Shown here: positions 36,673-45,908 of the stretch, piece by piece
Numbering within the stretch: position 1 is the stretch's first letter
How the letters are laid out: each line of letters starts with the position of its first letter
Source: Prescottella sp. R16
Lineage (GTDB): Bacteria > Actinomycetota > Actinomycetes > Mycobacteriales > Mycobacteriaceae
Assembly: GCF_030656875.1 (NCBI RefSeq)
Contig: NZ_CP130943.1
Coordinates: 2,604,001-2,668,000 of the forward strand
Length of the DNA stretch: 64,000 bases
Direction: 5' to 3'
Program-made: the position numbers and the translations under genes
The notes under the pieces: model-generated
Seen by the model: only the letters and a program-made list of their open reading frames with translations
Told to the model about the DNA's origin: nothing
The model's database searches: none

Positions 36673-37848
36673 CTATCCGGCGAACGGGCCGTCGACCGCG
36701 AACACGTGCTTGGCGAAGCGTTCACCGATGAGGTGATGGGTGGCGGCAGCCGGGTGCAGTCCGTCGGGCAGCGGCAGCTCGGCGTGGTCGGCCTCACCGT
36801 AGAGGTCGAGCCCGTCGAGATAGTGCAGGTGCGGGTCGCCCGCAGACCGCTGGGCGACGATGCGCGCCAGTTCGTCCCGGACGTCGGCGAGCGTCAGCTT
36901 TCCTGCCGCCCGTTCGGCCGGATCACCGGTGGCGACGAAACGAACGCGTCCCTCGCGGAGCGCCTCGGTGTCGAACGCTCCCGGGCCGGGCGTGTTCTCG
37001 TGGATCGGGCAGTGGATCGGTGAGACGACCACCAACGGCGTGCTGGGGTGGCCCTCACGGACGGTGTCGAGGAACCCGTGCACCGCGGGCCCGAACGCGC
37101 GCCTGCGCATGAGGTCGGCGTTGACGACGTTGATGCCGATCTTGACGCTGATCAGATCGGCACGAATGTCTCGGAGCGTGCGCGCGGTGAACGGGTCGAG
37201 CAGGGCACTACCGCTCAGGCCGAGGTTGACCGGTTCGACGTCGCCGAGGGCCGCCGCCAGGGCCGGCCAGGTGGCCGACGGTCCGGCCGCACCGGAGCCG
37301 TGGCTGATCGAGCTGCCGTGGTGGACCCATGTCCGACGGCCGTCGTCCGGTGCCGGCTCGATCGGCGCATTCGCGCGGAGACGGACCAGTTCGGTTCGCT
37401 CGATGTGCGGCAGCCAGATCTCGACCGTGGCGAGGTGTCCGGGGAGGCCGGTGAACCGGGTCGTTTCCACGTCCCCGGGCTGCACGTGGGTGTCGCCGCT
37501 GGTCAGGTCGGTGGTCACGACGGTGCCGCCGGTCGCTGTCACCCGGCCGGTGAGCCGTCCGTCGACGAGCAGGTCGTAGACACCTCGCGGGCGCGGCGGA
37601 ACGCCCACGTAACCCCATGTGGTGGGCAGCGCGTCCAGTTCCACGGTGGTGGCCCGGGTGCGGAACACCAGTCTCACACCCGACGGCTGGCTCTCCGCCA
37701 TGGCGAGTTGCCCGTCTGCGCACTGGGCGCGTGCCCGGGCCGGTAGCCGGTGCGGCAGGACACCGCGCTCGGTGCGTTCGAGTTCGAGCGCGCCCCGGAC
37801 GAGATGCTCGGTGACGGCGGTGGTCGCCCAGTCGGCGTGGTGGTCCAT
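36673..37848 (-). CDS. SGNH/GDSL-family hydrolase
   Basis: A 391-residue cytosolic esterase-like protein. The N-terminal 165 residues form a beta-rich accessory domain, as in two-domain GDSL esterases. The SGNH core follows: HHGSSISHGSG (nucleophile Ser about 173-175), NLGLSGSA with Gly, KIGINVVN with Asn, and LPLPDGLHPAA with the Asp-His pair near the C-terminus. ATG 37848 has GGAG at -7. The gene faces a TetR regulator across a promoter with a 23-bp dyad and is probably repressed by it. Substrate unknown; likely an acyl ester or acylated sugar. Confidence 0.85.
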   Translation of the reverse strand: MDHHADWATTAVTEHLVRGALELERTERGVLPHRLPARARAQCADGQLAMAESQPSGVRLVFRTRATTVELDALPTTWGYVGVPPRPRGVYDLLVDGRLTGRVTATGGTVVTTDLTSGDTHVQPGDVETTRFTGLPGHLATVEIWLPHIERTELVRLRANAPIEPAPDDGRRTWVHHGSSISHGSGAAGPSATWPALAAALGDVEPVNLGLSGSALLDPFTARTLRDIRADLISVKIGINVVNADLMRRRAFGPAVHGFLDTVREGHPSTPLVVVSPIHCPIHENTPGPGAFDTEALREGRVRFVATGDPAERAAGKLTLADVRDELARIVAQRSAGDPHLHYLDGLDLYGEADHAELPLPDGLHPAAATHHLIGERFAKHVFAVDGPFAG

Positions 37849-37907
37849 GATGCTCCGCTCCGCGATCGATTGCGGACGTGCCCCGCAATTCCTACATATA
37901 ACGGTAA

Positions 37908-37930
37908 ATTGCCTATAGGTGTTAGGCAAT
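37908..37930. promoter_or_regulatory. TetR operator between the SGNH hydrolase and tetR
   Basis: ATTGCCTA-TAGGTGT-TAGGCAAT: perfect 8-bp arms around a 7-nt spacer, in an AT-rich patch of the 115-bp divergent promoter. This is the likely binding site of the TetR regulator encoded at 37964, controlling itself and the hydrolase. Confidence 0.7.
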
Positions 37931-37963
37931 CGGGTTTCGAACACGAGGACAGGAGGGCCGGGC

Positions 37964-38536
37964 ATGCCACGAGTGGGATTGACCCCGCACCGGCTGGTAC
38001 AGGCCGGCGCCGAGTTGGCAGACGAGGTCGGGTTCGAGCACGTGACCGTCTCGGCCGTGGCCAGACGGTTCGGCGTCAAGGTGGCCAGCGTCTACTCCCA
38101 CCTGAAGAGTTCACGCGACCTCGAGACCCGCATCACACTCCTCGCACTCGAGGAGATGGCCGATCGGGCGGACGACGCCGTCGCCGGACGCGCCGGACGC
38201 GACGCACTGATCGCGTTCGCGAACGTCTACCGCGATTACGCCCGGGAGCATCCGGGCCGGTACACGGCGGCCCGGGCACCGCTGGACCCCGCCACCGCGG
38301 CCGCGAGCGCCGGACCGCGCCACGCCCGATCGATGCGGGCGATCCTGCGCGGCTATCACCTCGCCGAATCCGAGGAAGTGCACGCGATCCGCTTGATGGG
38401 CAGCATCTTCCACGGCTACGCGAGCCTCGAAGCAAGCGGCGCGTTCAGCCACAGCACCCCCGATCCGGAGGTGTCGTGGGCGCGCATCCTCGACTCCCTC
38501 GACGAAACGCTGGCGAACTGGTCCACGCCGGCGTGA
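37964..38536 (+). CDS. TetR/AcrR-family regulator (WHG-type C-terminus)
   Basis: A 190-residue regulator. N-terminal HTH: AGAELADEVGFEHVTVSAVARRFGVKVASVYSHLKSS in two parts (about 14-50). The C-terminal ligand domain carries MGSIFHGYASLEASGAF, the conserved WHG-type (TetR_C_33) block. ATG 37964 follows GGAGGG. It is divergent from the SGNH hydrolase gene and probably binds the 37908-37930 dyad; the inducer may be the hydrolase's substrate or product. Confidence 0.88.
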   Translation: MPRVGLTPHRLVQAGAELADEVGFEHVTVSAVARRFGVKVASVYSHLKSSRDLETRITLLALEEMADRADDAVAGRAGRDALIAFANVYRDYAREHPGRYTAARAPLDPATAAASAGPRHARSMRAILRGYHLAESEEVHAIRLMGSIFHGYASLEASGAFSHSTPDPEVSWARILDSLDETLANWSTPA

Positions 38537-38622
38537 CCGCCGGTCGACCGACACCTGGTCGTGAGGCCCCCTTGTCGACCGATTCGTCGAGAGTGCTGCA
38601 GGTCTCCCCGGCGGGCTGCCGT

Positions 38623-39849
38623 CTACCGGCCCGTCGGATCGTCGGGCACACCGAACACCGCAACCCATTCCAGGGCCAGTTCGAGTTTCAGCCGGTGCGC
38701 CGCCGGATCGCCGCCGAGAATCTCCTCGATCCGCTGCAGCCGGTAACGGACGGTGTTCTTGTGGACACCGAGACGGCGGGCGGCAGCCTCGTGATTGCCG
38801 TTGCAGCCCAGCACCACTCGCAGTGTGTCGCGCAGCCGGCCGGACGCCGGATCGTCGTCGAGCAGACCGCCGAGCTCCCGTTCGACGAGAGTCCGCGTCG
38901 CCTCCGGCTCGCTGGCCAGCAGTGCCACCACCTCGACGTCGGAGTAGTGGGTCAGCACCTCACCGGTCCGGCCGGTCTCCACGATCCGCTGCGCGGCCTC
39001 CGCTTCCCGGTGGCTGCGCCGGAACCCGTCGATACCGGGCGCGATGCCACCGGCCGCGACCCGCACCCCCGCCGGCACGACAGCAGGATCGAGCGTCCGG
39101 TCCGTCCCGTCGTCGTGGGCGATCCACGCCCACACCCCGCGTGCCCCCGACGGCACCGACAGGGTGCGCCGTCCGGCCGCCAGCCTGGTCACGACCGTGT
39201 CGAGCGATCCGGTGAACGTCCGGGGATCGTCGATCCAGGCGACGAGCGCGGTGTGCGGCAGCCGCAGCGGATACCCGAGCCGGCTCGATGCCTGCGCGAC
39301 GTCTCCACCACCGTCGAGGAGGTCGCGGACCGTCTCGAGCCGGGACGCGAACGCGCCCTGCAGCAGTCGTTCCCGTTCCCGCGTGTAGGTGACGGCGAGT
39401 TCGTCGAGCATCGCGTTGAGCAGTTCACTGGTCTGCGACCACATCGTGGTGAGCACCTGCAGCATGAACCGCGGATCGAGGTCCTCCTGTTCGAGGAACG
39501 CGGTCGCGAATCCGAGCATCGCCCGGTGCCCGGCATGGTAGAGCTGCGACAGCACCCGTAGCTCCAGGCCTCGTTGCGCGACGGTGCGGGCGAGGGCGTG
39601 TGCCGCCGACGAGACCGGCGCGGTGGCCGGGCCGTCCGCCGACAACCGGCTCGCGTCGAGAAACACCGCGAGCTGGCTGTGCAGGGCGGCCCGCAGATCC
39701 CGCTGCAGTTCGGCGTCCGCCGCCAGCTCCGGAACGTCGGCGGTGAACGACTCTTCGAGCCCGGTGAGGAACCGGCGCAGGTCGCCGGACGTCAGTGTCG
39801 TCGTGATGTACGTCCGCAACCAGATGTCGGCGTCCGGTCGCTCCCCCAT
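38623..39849 (-). CDS. PucR-family transcriptional regulator
   Basis: A 408-residue regulator of the PucR/CdaR type: a helical N-terminal sensor region, a central GGDEF-like domain and the C-terminal HTH, with ARRLGVHKNTVRYRLQRIEE at about 365-384. Such proteins typically activate genes for purine, amide or amino-acid use. It starts 9 bp after the stop of the ligase-amidohydrolase fusion gene on the same strand and is probably co-transcribed, which suggests that it controls the fusion or senses its substrate. Confidence 0.88.
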   Translation of the reverse strand: MGERPDADIWLRTYITTTLTSGDLRRFLTGLEESFTADVPELAADAELQRDLRAALHSQLAVFLDASRLSADGPATAPVSSAAHALARTVAQRGLELRVLSQLYHAGHRAMLGFATAFLEQEDLDPRFMLQVLTTMWSQTSELLNAMLDELAVTYTRERERLLQGAFASRLETVRDLLDGGGDVAQASSRLGYPLRLPHTALVAWIDDPRTFTGSLDTVVTRLAAGRRTLSVPSGARGVWAWIAHDDGTDRTLDPAVVPAGVRVAAGGIAPGIDGFRRSHREAEAAQRIVETGRTGEVLTHYSDVEVVALLASEPEATRTLVERELGGLLDDDPASGRLRDTLRVVLGCNGNHEAAARRLGVHKNTVRYRLQRIEEILGGDPAAHRLKLELALEWVAVFGVPDDPTGR

Positions 39850-39858
39850 GCCTCGAAC

Positions 39859-42219
39859 CTAGTCCAGTATCTGATCGGTCCCGGAACGGGCGAGGGCCAC
39901 GAAGGTCCGGGTCCCGTACATCAGGGCATGCTCGTCGAGCGTGAATCCGGGCTGGTGCAGGTCCTCGCGGGGCGAGATCCCGTTCCACACACCCAGCCGG
40001 GCCATCGCTCCCGGCACCTGTTCGAGATACCACGCGAAGTCCTCCCCGCCGCTGGACTGCGACGCCTCCTCGAGACGGTCGTAGCCGACGGTCGCACCGA
40101 TCGCTTCGCGCAGGTCCTCCGTGCAGTCGGGCTCGTTCACCACGGGCGGGACGCCCTGCCGGTAGGAGAGTTCGTGCCGCACTCCGTAGGGTGCGAGCAG
40201 CTGGCCGATCGTGCGGGACACGAGCGGTTCGAGGTTCGTCCAGGTGTCCCGGGAGGCGCTGCGCAGTGTTCCCACCAGTTCCCCCGACTCGGGCACCGAG
40301 TTGCCGACCTGACCGGCCGTCATCTTGCCCCACGTCAGGATCGTGGCCGTGCGGGCGTCGAGCCGGCGGTCCAGCACCGACGCCAGCCCGGTGACCAGCA
40401 CGGCGGCGGCATGAATGAGGTCGCCGGTCAGGTGTGGGCGGGCGGTGTGTCCACCGGCCGACCACAGCCGCACCGTGACCGCGTCGTTGGACGACGTGAT
40501 CGGTCCGGGACGCGTCGCCATCCGTCCCACCTGCAGGTGCGGATCGCAGTGCAGTGCAAAGATCTTCGCAACGCCGTCGAGGGCGCCGGCGGTGATGGTG
40601 TCGACGGAGCCGCCGGGCGTCGTCTCCTCGGCCGGCTGGAAGACCAGCCGTACCCGGTGCGGCGGCGGGCGCGCCGCCAGCACGGTCGCGGCGCCCATGA
40701 GCATCGCGGTGTGGGCGTCGTGCCCGCACGCGTGCGAGACCCCGGGAACCGTCGACGCGTACGGCAACCCGGTCGCCTCCGGCACCGGCAGCGCATCCAG
40801 GTCGGCGCGCAGCGCCGTGCAGTGCGATGCGTCCGGTCCGACGTCGCACCACAACCCGGTGCCGCCGGGGAGCCCCACCGGTGACAATCCCAGGGCGCGA
40901 AGGTGTTCGGCCACGACCTTCGTGGTTCTCCGCTCCTCGAACGACAGTTCCGGATGCGCGTGCAGGTCGCGCCGCCACGCGATCAACTGTGCTTCCGTGA
41001 TCTCGTCCGGCGCCGCGCCACCCGGGGCGGACCGAGCCCCGGCACCGCGCCGGTGCCGATGCGCCGTGGCCGACGGAGCACGAACCTCGTCGACGGTCGC
41101 AGGCCGATCCATCGGCGTCTCCACGTCCCGATCGACGGTTTCCGCGATCAGCAGGTCGACGACGTCGGTGAGCCGTCCGCGGCGGCGCAGGGCCCGGCGC
41201 TGCCGTTCCGCGGAACTGCCGTCGCGCAGAGCGCGGGCACACAGATCCACGACAGCGTCCCAGTCGCCGGTGTCCTCGAGGCCCGGCCGGAGCCGATCGA
41301 CGAAATCCCCGACCACCTCGGCGACGGGCCTCGGGACCGCACGCTCCACGTCGACCAGGACTCCCTCGAGCCCGGACCGGGCGGCCCGCCACAGCGCCGC
41401 CCGCACCAGTGTCGGGGCGATCGTCCGCGGCGGCTCGCCTCGGCGCACCGCGGCCGACTCGTGGTCGACCAGCGCCCGGAACAGGGCCGCGATCAATGTC
41501 ACGATCTCGACGCGCGGACAGCTGTCGCACACCCGGAGTTCCAGGGTGGGCCGGTGCGCGGACGGACGGATGTCGAAGTACACCATCCCCGGATCGCTGA
41601 TCACCCCACTCGAGATCAGGTCGTCGACGAGTGCGTCGTACTCGGCGGCCGACGCGACCGGGGCGGCCTGTCCGGTGCTGGGCCAGCGCGGCCACACCAG
41701 TGCCCGTCCGCTCGCGTACCCGGTGTCGCTACCGTCCGCCCAGAACGGCGAACTCGCACTGAGCGCCAGGAAAATCGGGAGATACGGGGCGATTCGTCCG
41801 GCCACCTGCACGGCCTCGTCCCGGTCCGGCAGCTCGACGTGTACCTGGGTGCCGCAGATCAGCTGGTCCCGGGCCAGCACCTGATAGTCGGCCAGCATCC
41901 GCCGGTAACGCGGTGACCCGGTGACCACCAGTTCGGTGGGCAGCGCCAGCGGCATCGCCCCCGCCGCGGCGACCCCCACACCGAGTTCTGCGGCGGTGTC
42001 GGCCAGCGTCCGGCGGTTGGCGACGAGATCCGTTCGGAGATCGGCCAGGCCGTCGAAGACACCACTGTTGACCTCGACCACACACCGCTGCAGTTCGGCG
42101 ACGAACCGCTCCTCCGGCAGGTGCGCCAGCAGTTCCTGTGCGCGCGGGGTCAACCGCCGAGTCCGGGTGTCGACGAGGTGGAACTCCTCCTCGACACCCA
42201 CCGTCCGGGGACCGCTCAC
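39859..42219 (-). CDS. Fusion of YbdK-type carboxylate-amine ligase and M20 amidohydrolase
   Basis: A single 786-residue frame. Residues 1 to about 370 are a GCS2/YbdK-type ATP-dependent carboxylate-amine ligase (VGVEEEFHLVD at the N-terminus, CGTQVHVELPD, PTLELRVCDSCP). After a polar Ala/Arg-rich linker (about 375-400), residues 405-786 are an M20D-type metal amidohydrolase: WRRDLHAHPELSFEE, HACGHDAHTAMLMG (metal ligands, about 493-506), FQPAEETTPGG and SSGGEDFAWYL. The two halves have opposite chemistry, forming and cleaving amide bonds, so the protein may edit or recycle a small conjugate such as a gamma-glutamyl or N-acyl amino acid. No frameshift is seen at the junction. The PucR gene follows 9 bp downstream. 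Confidence 0.88.
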   Translation of the reverse strand: MSGPRTVGVEEEFHLVDTRTRRLTPRAQELLAHLPEERFVAELQRCVVEVNSGVFDGLADLRTDLVANRRTLADTAAELGVGVAAAGAMPLALPTELVVTGSPRYRRMLADYQVLARDQLICGTQVHVELPDRDEAVQVAGRIAPYLPIFLALSASSPFWADGSDTGYASGRALVWPRWPSTGQAAPVASAAEYDALVDDLISSGVISDPGMVYFDIRPSAHRPTLELRVCDSCPRVEIVTLIAALFRALVDHESAAVRRGEPPRTIAPTLVRAALWRAARSGLEGVLVDVERAVPRPVAEVVGDFVDRLRPGLEDTGDWDAVVDLCARALRDGSSAERQRRALRRRGRLTDVVDLLIAETVDRDVETPMDRPATVDEVRAPSATAHRHRRGAGARSAPGGAAPDEITEAQLIAWRRDLHAHPELSFEERRTTKVVAEHLRALGLSPVGLPGGTGLWCDVGPDASHCTALRADLDALPVPEATGLPYASTVPGVSHACGHDAHTAMLMGAATVLAARPPPHRVRLVFQPAEETTPGGSVDTITAGALDGVAKIFALHCDPHLQVGRMATRPGPITSSNDAVTVRLWSAGGHTARPHLTGDLIHAAAVLVTGLASVLDRRLDARTATILTWGKMTAGQVGNSVPESGELVGTLRSASRDTWTNLEPLVSRTIGQLLAPYGVRHELSYRQGVPPVVNEPDCTEDLREAIGATVGYDRLEEASQSSGGEDFAWYLEQVPGAMARLGVWNGISPREDLHQPGFTLDEHALMYGTRTFVALARSGTDQILD

Positions 42220-42264
42220 CCTGCCAGCGTATCGCCGCCCGAACAGCTTCGGGAAGGACCGGGA

Positions 42265-42522
42265 TCAGTCCTCGGGCTCGTCCTCGATCTGCCAGGTCTG
42301 CAGGTCGACGGAGAATTCGCGGCGTTCTCCCTGCAGATTCACGTAGTCCACCTCGAGTTCGGGGGTGCCGTCCTCGTCGTCGATCTCGATCTTCAGGATT
42401 CCCGGTGCGGGCGGGGCGTCCTGCGCGGCCGCCGGACCCGCACCCACCAGCAGGGCGCCCGCGCCGATCGCGACCGGGCCGACCAACGTGGCGATCCTGC
42501 GTGCCGTTCGTGTGTGGGACAT
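42265..42522 (-). CDS. Small secreted protein
   Basis: An 85-residue exported protein: basic N-terminus, hydrophobic core, signal cleavage expected near GAGPAAAQDAPPA, then an acidic mature part of about 45 residues (ILKIEIDDEDGTPELEVDYV and a Glu/Asp-rich end). No Cys and no known domain. ATG 42522 follows AAAGGTG. Divergent from treY with 71 bp between starts. Similar small acidic exported proteins of unknown role are common in rhodococci. Confidence 0.65.
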   Translation of the reverse strand: MSHTRTARRIATLVGPVAIGAGALLVGAGPAAAQDAPPAPGILKIEIDDEDGTPELEVDYVNLQGERREFSVDLQTWQIEDEPED

Positions 42523-42593
42523 CTTTCGCACCTTTCGGTTCCGCACGTTCTGCTCCACCTCACGGTAGCCCGGTACGACTACTGTTTCCGGGC

Positions 42594-44954
42594 GTGGGAG
42601 CCATCACCGCGACGTACCGGCTGCAGTTGCGCCCCGGCACGTTCACGCTCGACGACGCGCGTCTGCTCGCCGACCATCTCGACCGGCTCGGAGTCTCCCA
42701 CCTGTACCTGTCCCCGATCCTCACCGCGACCACCGGATCCACCCACGGCTACGACGTCACCGATCCGACGACGGTGTCGACGGCGTTGGGCGGACGGCCC
42801 GCGCTGGTGGCTCTCGCCGCCGAACTGAGCGAACGCGGTATGGGGCTGATCGTGGACATCGTCCCGAACCACATGGGGGTGGCTGTCCCCCGGGAGAATC
42901 CGTGGTGGTGGGACGTCCTCACCCACGGTCGGTCGTCGGAGTTCGCCCACTGTTTCGACATCGACCGGCACGACGACAACGGTGCCGACGGCCGGATCGC
43001 GCTGCCGGTCCTCGACCGGGCCTCCGATCTGCTCGGCCTGCGCATCGACCGCGACGGTGACGCCCCGATGCTCGCGCTCGGGGACCGGCGGTGGCCGATC
43101 GCACCCGGCACCGAGGGTGGCCCGGCGGTCGAGGTCCATGACCGGCAGGCGTACCGCTTGGTTCCGTGGCGCGACGGACCCGTCGGCTACCGCCGGTTCC
43201 TCTCGGTGAACGAACTGGCCGCGGTCCGGCAGGAGGACCCGCGGGTGTTCGACGCCACGCACGCCCAGCTCGCGACCTGGGTGCGTGACGGCCTGGTCGA
43301 CGGGGTGCGGGTGGATCACCCGGACGGGCTCGCCGATCCGGCCGGCTACCTGCGTCGGCTGCGGGGTCTGCTCGGACCGGATCGGTGGCTCGTGATCGAG
43401 AAGATCCTCGGGCCCGAGGACACCCTGGACGCGTCGCTGCCGGTCGACGGAACCACCGGATACGACGCACTCGCCGAGTACGACGGCGTGTTCCTGGACT
43501 CGTCCGGCGCCGCAGTCCTGACGGCCCTCGCCGCCCGCGCCGGCGCCGACGGGGACCGGGAGTGGTTGCGCCGCAACGGAGTCGAGGTGCGACGCCACGT
43601 CGCCCGCGGCGCCCTCGCCCCCGACGTGAACCGGCTCGTGCGCACTGCGCTCCGCGAATCCCCGGCGTTCTGCAATCCGGTCCTGTTGCGCGACACGGTG
43701 ATCGAGATCGCAACACACCACTGTGCGAAGCCTCCGGTCGCGGTGATCGCGGCACTCGTCGACGAACACCCCGAACGGGAGCCTGCGCTGACCGTGCTCG
43801 CCGGGGCCGTCGCGGCCGGTGAGGAAACGGAACCCCGGCTGCGGCAGCTGTGCGGCGCGGTCGCCGCGAAAGCCGTCGAGGACTGTCTGTTCTACCGGGC
43901 CGCCCGTCTCGCGTCGCTGAACGAGCTGGGGGCGGATCCCGCCCGCTTCGCCATGTCGCCGGCCGAGTTCCACGTCCGGTCCGCGGAGCGGGCCCGCCGG
44001 TGGCCGCGGACGATGACGACCCTGTCGACGCACGACACGAAACGCGGCGAGGACGTCCGTGCCCGCATCGGCGTCCTGTCACAGGTGCCGCAGCTGTGGA
44101 CGCGCTGCGTCGCCGACTGGGAACGGGCGGCTCCGAGCCCCGACGGTGCGCTCGGACTGTTGCTGTGGCAGAACATGTTCGGCATCTGGCCGGTCGACGG
44201 ACCCGATACGGTGCCGGCGACGTCCCCCACGTTCCGGGCCCGGCTGCACCGGTTCGCGGAGAAAGCCGCCCGCGAGGCCGGGATCCGTACCTCGTGGACC
44301 GCCGTCGACATCCACTTCGAGGCCGCACTGCACGCATGGATCGACCGCGTCGTCGACGGGCCCGTCGGCCGCAGCATCGGCGAGGTGGCCCGGCAACTCG
44401 CCCCGCACGGCTGGTCGGATGCGCTGGGGCGGACGCTGCTGCACCTGTGCGGGCCCGGTATTCCCGACGTGTACCAGGGCACCGAACTGTGGGAGGACTC
44501 CCTCGTCGACCCCGACAACCGGCGCCCCGTCGACTATCCGCGCAGACGGGAACTGCTGGCGTCGATGGACATTCCGGGAGTGGAGGTACCGGTGCTCGAC
44601 GCGTCCGGTGCCGTGAAACTGCACGTGACGCGCAGCGCGCTGCGGTTGCGCCGCGAACGCCCGGACAGTTTCGTGGGCGGCCACTACCGGCCGGTGTTCG
44701 CCGTCGGCCCGGCCGCCGAGCATCTGATCGGCTTCGCCCGCGGCCCCGCCGACGAGCCGTCCGACGTCCTCGCCCTCGCCACCCGCCACAGCATCCGCCT
44801 GGACGAGACCGGCTGGGGCACCACCACTGTGAGCCTGCCGGCCGGAAAATGGTTCGACCGCATCAGCGGTGACGTGCACCGCGGATCGGTGTCCCTCGCT
44901 GCCGTGTTCGACCGGCTTCCGGTGGCACTCCTGGTGCGCCTGGACCGGGGGTGA
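42594..44954 (+). CDS. treY: Malto-oligosyltrehalose synthase
   Basis: A 786-residue GH13 enzyme that rearranges the reducing end of alpha-1,4-glucan chains to a trehalose unit. Family landmarks: TYRLQLRPGTFTLDDA at the N-terminus, YLSPILTATTGSTHGYDV, VDIVPNHMGV, the catalytic region GVRVDHPDGLADP (about 238-250), VIEKIL with the acid Glu, and MTTLSTHDTKRGEDVRAR. The length is typical. GTG 42594 is the only start preserving the conserved N-terminus. The normal partner TreZ appears only as a degenerate form at 45909-47150, and treX is not in the window. Confidence 0.95.
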   Translation: MGAITATYRLQLRPGTFTLDDARLLADHLDRLGVSHLYLSPILTATTGSTHGYDVTDPTTVSTALGGRPALVALAAELSERGMGLIVDIVPNHMGVAVPRENPWWWDVLTHGRSSEFAHCFDIDRHDDNGADGRIALPVLDRASDLLGLRIDRDGDAPMLALGDRRWPIAPGTEGGPAVEVHDRQAYRLVPWRDGPVGYRRFLSVNELAAVRQEDPRVFDATHAQLATWVRDGLVDGVRVDHPDGLADPAGYLRRLRGLLGPDRWLVIEKILGPEDTLDASLPVDGTTGYDALAEYDGVFLDSSGAAVLTALAARAGADGDREWLRRNGVEVRRHVARGALAPDVNRLVRTALRESPAFCNPVLLRDTVIEIATHHCAKPPVAVIAALVDEHPEREPALTVLAGAVAAGEETEPRLRQLCGAVAAKAVEDCLFYRAARLASLNELGADPARFAMSPAEFHVRSAERARRWPRTMTTLSTHDTKRGEDVRARIGVLSQVPQLWTRCVADWERAAPSPDGALGLLLWQNMFGIWPVDGPDTVPATSPTFRARLHRFAEKAAREAGIRTSWTAVDIHFEAALHAWIDRVVDGPVGRSIGEVARQLAPHGWSDALGRTLLHLCGPGIPDVYQGTELWEDSLVDPDNRRPVDYPRRRELLASMDIPGVEVPVLDASGAVKLHVTRSALRLRRERPDSFVGGHYRPVFAVGPAAEHLIGFARGPADEPSDVLALATRHSIRLDETGWGTTTVSLPAGKWFDRISGDVHRGSVSLAAVFDRLPVALLVRLDRG

Positions 44955-44967
44955 GGCCGATGAGGCT

Positions 44968-45813
44968 TCAGCGTTTGACCGCGGACACCATCCACCGGTC
45001 GCCCGGCCGGACGGGACGACCGGCAGCCTCGGCGGACAGGGTGCGGCCGTAGCGGCGGGCCAGGTCGTCGGTGGGGACGGCGGTGGCGTCCCAGCCGTAG
45101 CCGTCCAGCCAGGCCTCGGGGTCGTCGGGGCCGTTCCAGTGCAGCAGGTCCAGCCATTCCTCGCGGCCGAGGGGGCCGTGCCGGAACGCGTCGGGATCGT
45201 TGCGGATCGCATCGACGTCGACGCTGGTGACGGTCGCCCCGATCTCGCTGCCCGGTGCGGACAGTTCACCGAGGCGGCGCATCAGGATGTCGACGGCGTC
45301 CTCCGGCAGGTACAGCAGCAGGCCCTCGAGGATCCAGGCCGTCGGGACGTCCGGATGGAAACCGGCGCCGGTGAGGGCGGCGGGCCAGTCGTCGCGCAGG
45401 TCGACCGGGACGACGACGCGGGCCGCCGTATCGGGGGTCGCCCCGGCGAGCACCGCGGACTTGAACTCCACCATGTCACCGGTGTCGAGTTCGTACACGG
45501 TGACCGGCGCCGGCCACGCCAGCCGGAAGGCGCGCGAATCGAGTCCGGCTCCGAGCAGCACCACCTGCCTGCATCCCCCGGCGACTGCAGCCAGCACGTA
45601 GTCGTCGAGGAACTTCGTCCGTGCCGCCATCCATGTGGACAGCATGTCGCGGCTCGCGGCGTCCATCGTCTCGGCGGTCGGCGCCCAGCCGGCGCTGCGG
45701 ACGAACTCGCCCGCCCACGGATCGTCGAACAGGTGATCGTCCCGTTCGGATTCGAATGCGCGTCCCGCGGCGACGAACACCGCCGTCGCGCCCACGCCCT
45801 CGGGTCGGTTCAC
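44968..45813 (-). CDS. LCM/PPM-type SAM-dependent methyltransferase
   Basis: A 281-residue protein of the leucine carboxyl methyltransferase-like family common in mycolate actinobacteria. Signatures: TAVFVAAGRAFES at the N-terminus, QVVLLGAGLDSRAFRL (SAM motif, about 84-99), YELDTGDMVEFK and WILEGLLLYLPEDAV. GTG 45813 has a strong GAGGAGG site 8 nt upstream. It lies between treY and the treZ-like gene on the opposite strand, interrupting what is often a contiguous trehalose operon. Substrate unknown. Confidence 0.88.
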   Translation of the reverse strand: MNRPEGVGATAVFVAAGRAFESERDDHLFDDPWAGEFVRSAGWAPTAETMDAASRDMLSTWMAARTKFLDDYVLAAVAGGCRQVVLLGAGLDSRAFRLAWPAPVTVYELDTGDMVEFKSAVLAGATPDTAARVVVPVDLRDDWPAALTGAGFHPDVPTAWILEGLLLYLPEDAVDILMRRLGELSAPGSEIGATVTSVDVDAIRNDPDAFRHGPLGREEWLDLLHWNGPDDPEAWLDGYGWDATAVPTDDLARRYGRTLSAEAAGRPVRPGDRWMVSAVKR

Positions 45814-45908
45814 GGCCCTACCTCCTCGCCCCCGCACGGTCGGTCCCTCGTCGATTGTCCTCCCGGGAACCGGGTGCGGCCAGCACGTGTTCGGGGCATG
45901 CTGGGCGG

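Noticed and set aside
43892..45269. Minus-strand frames opposite treY
   Set aside because: No family resemblance; treY has all of its conserved motifs.
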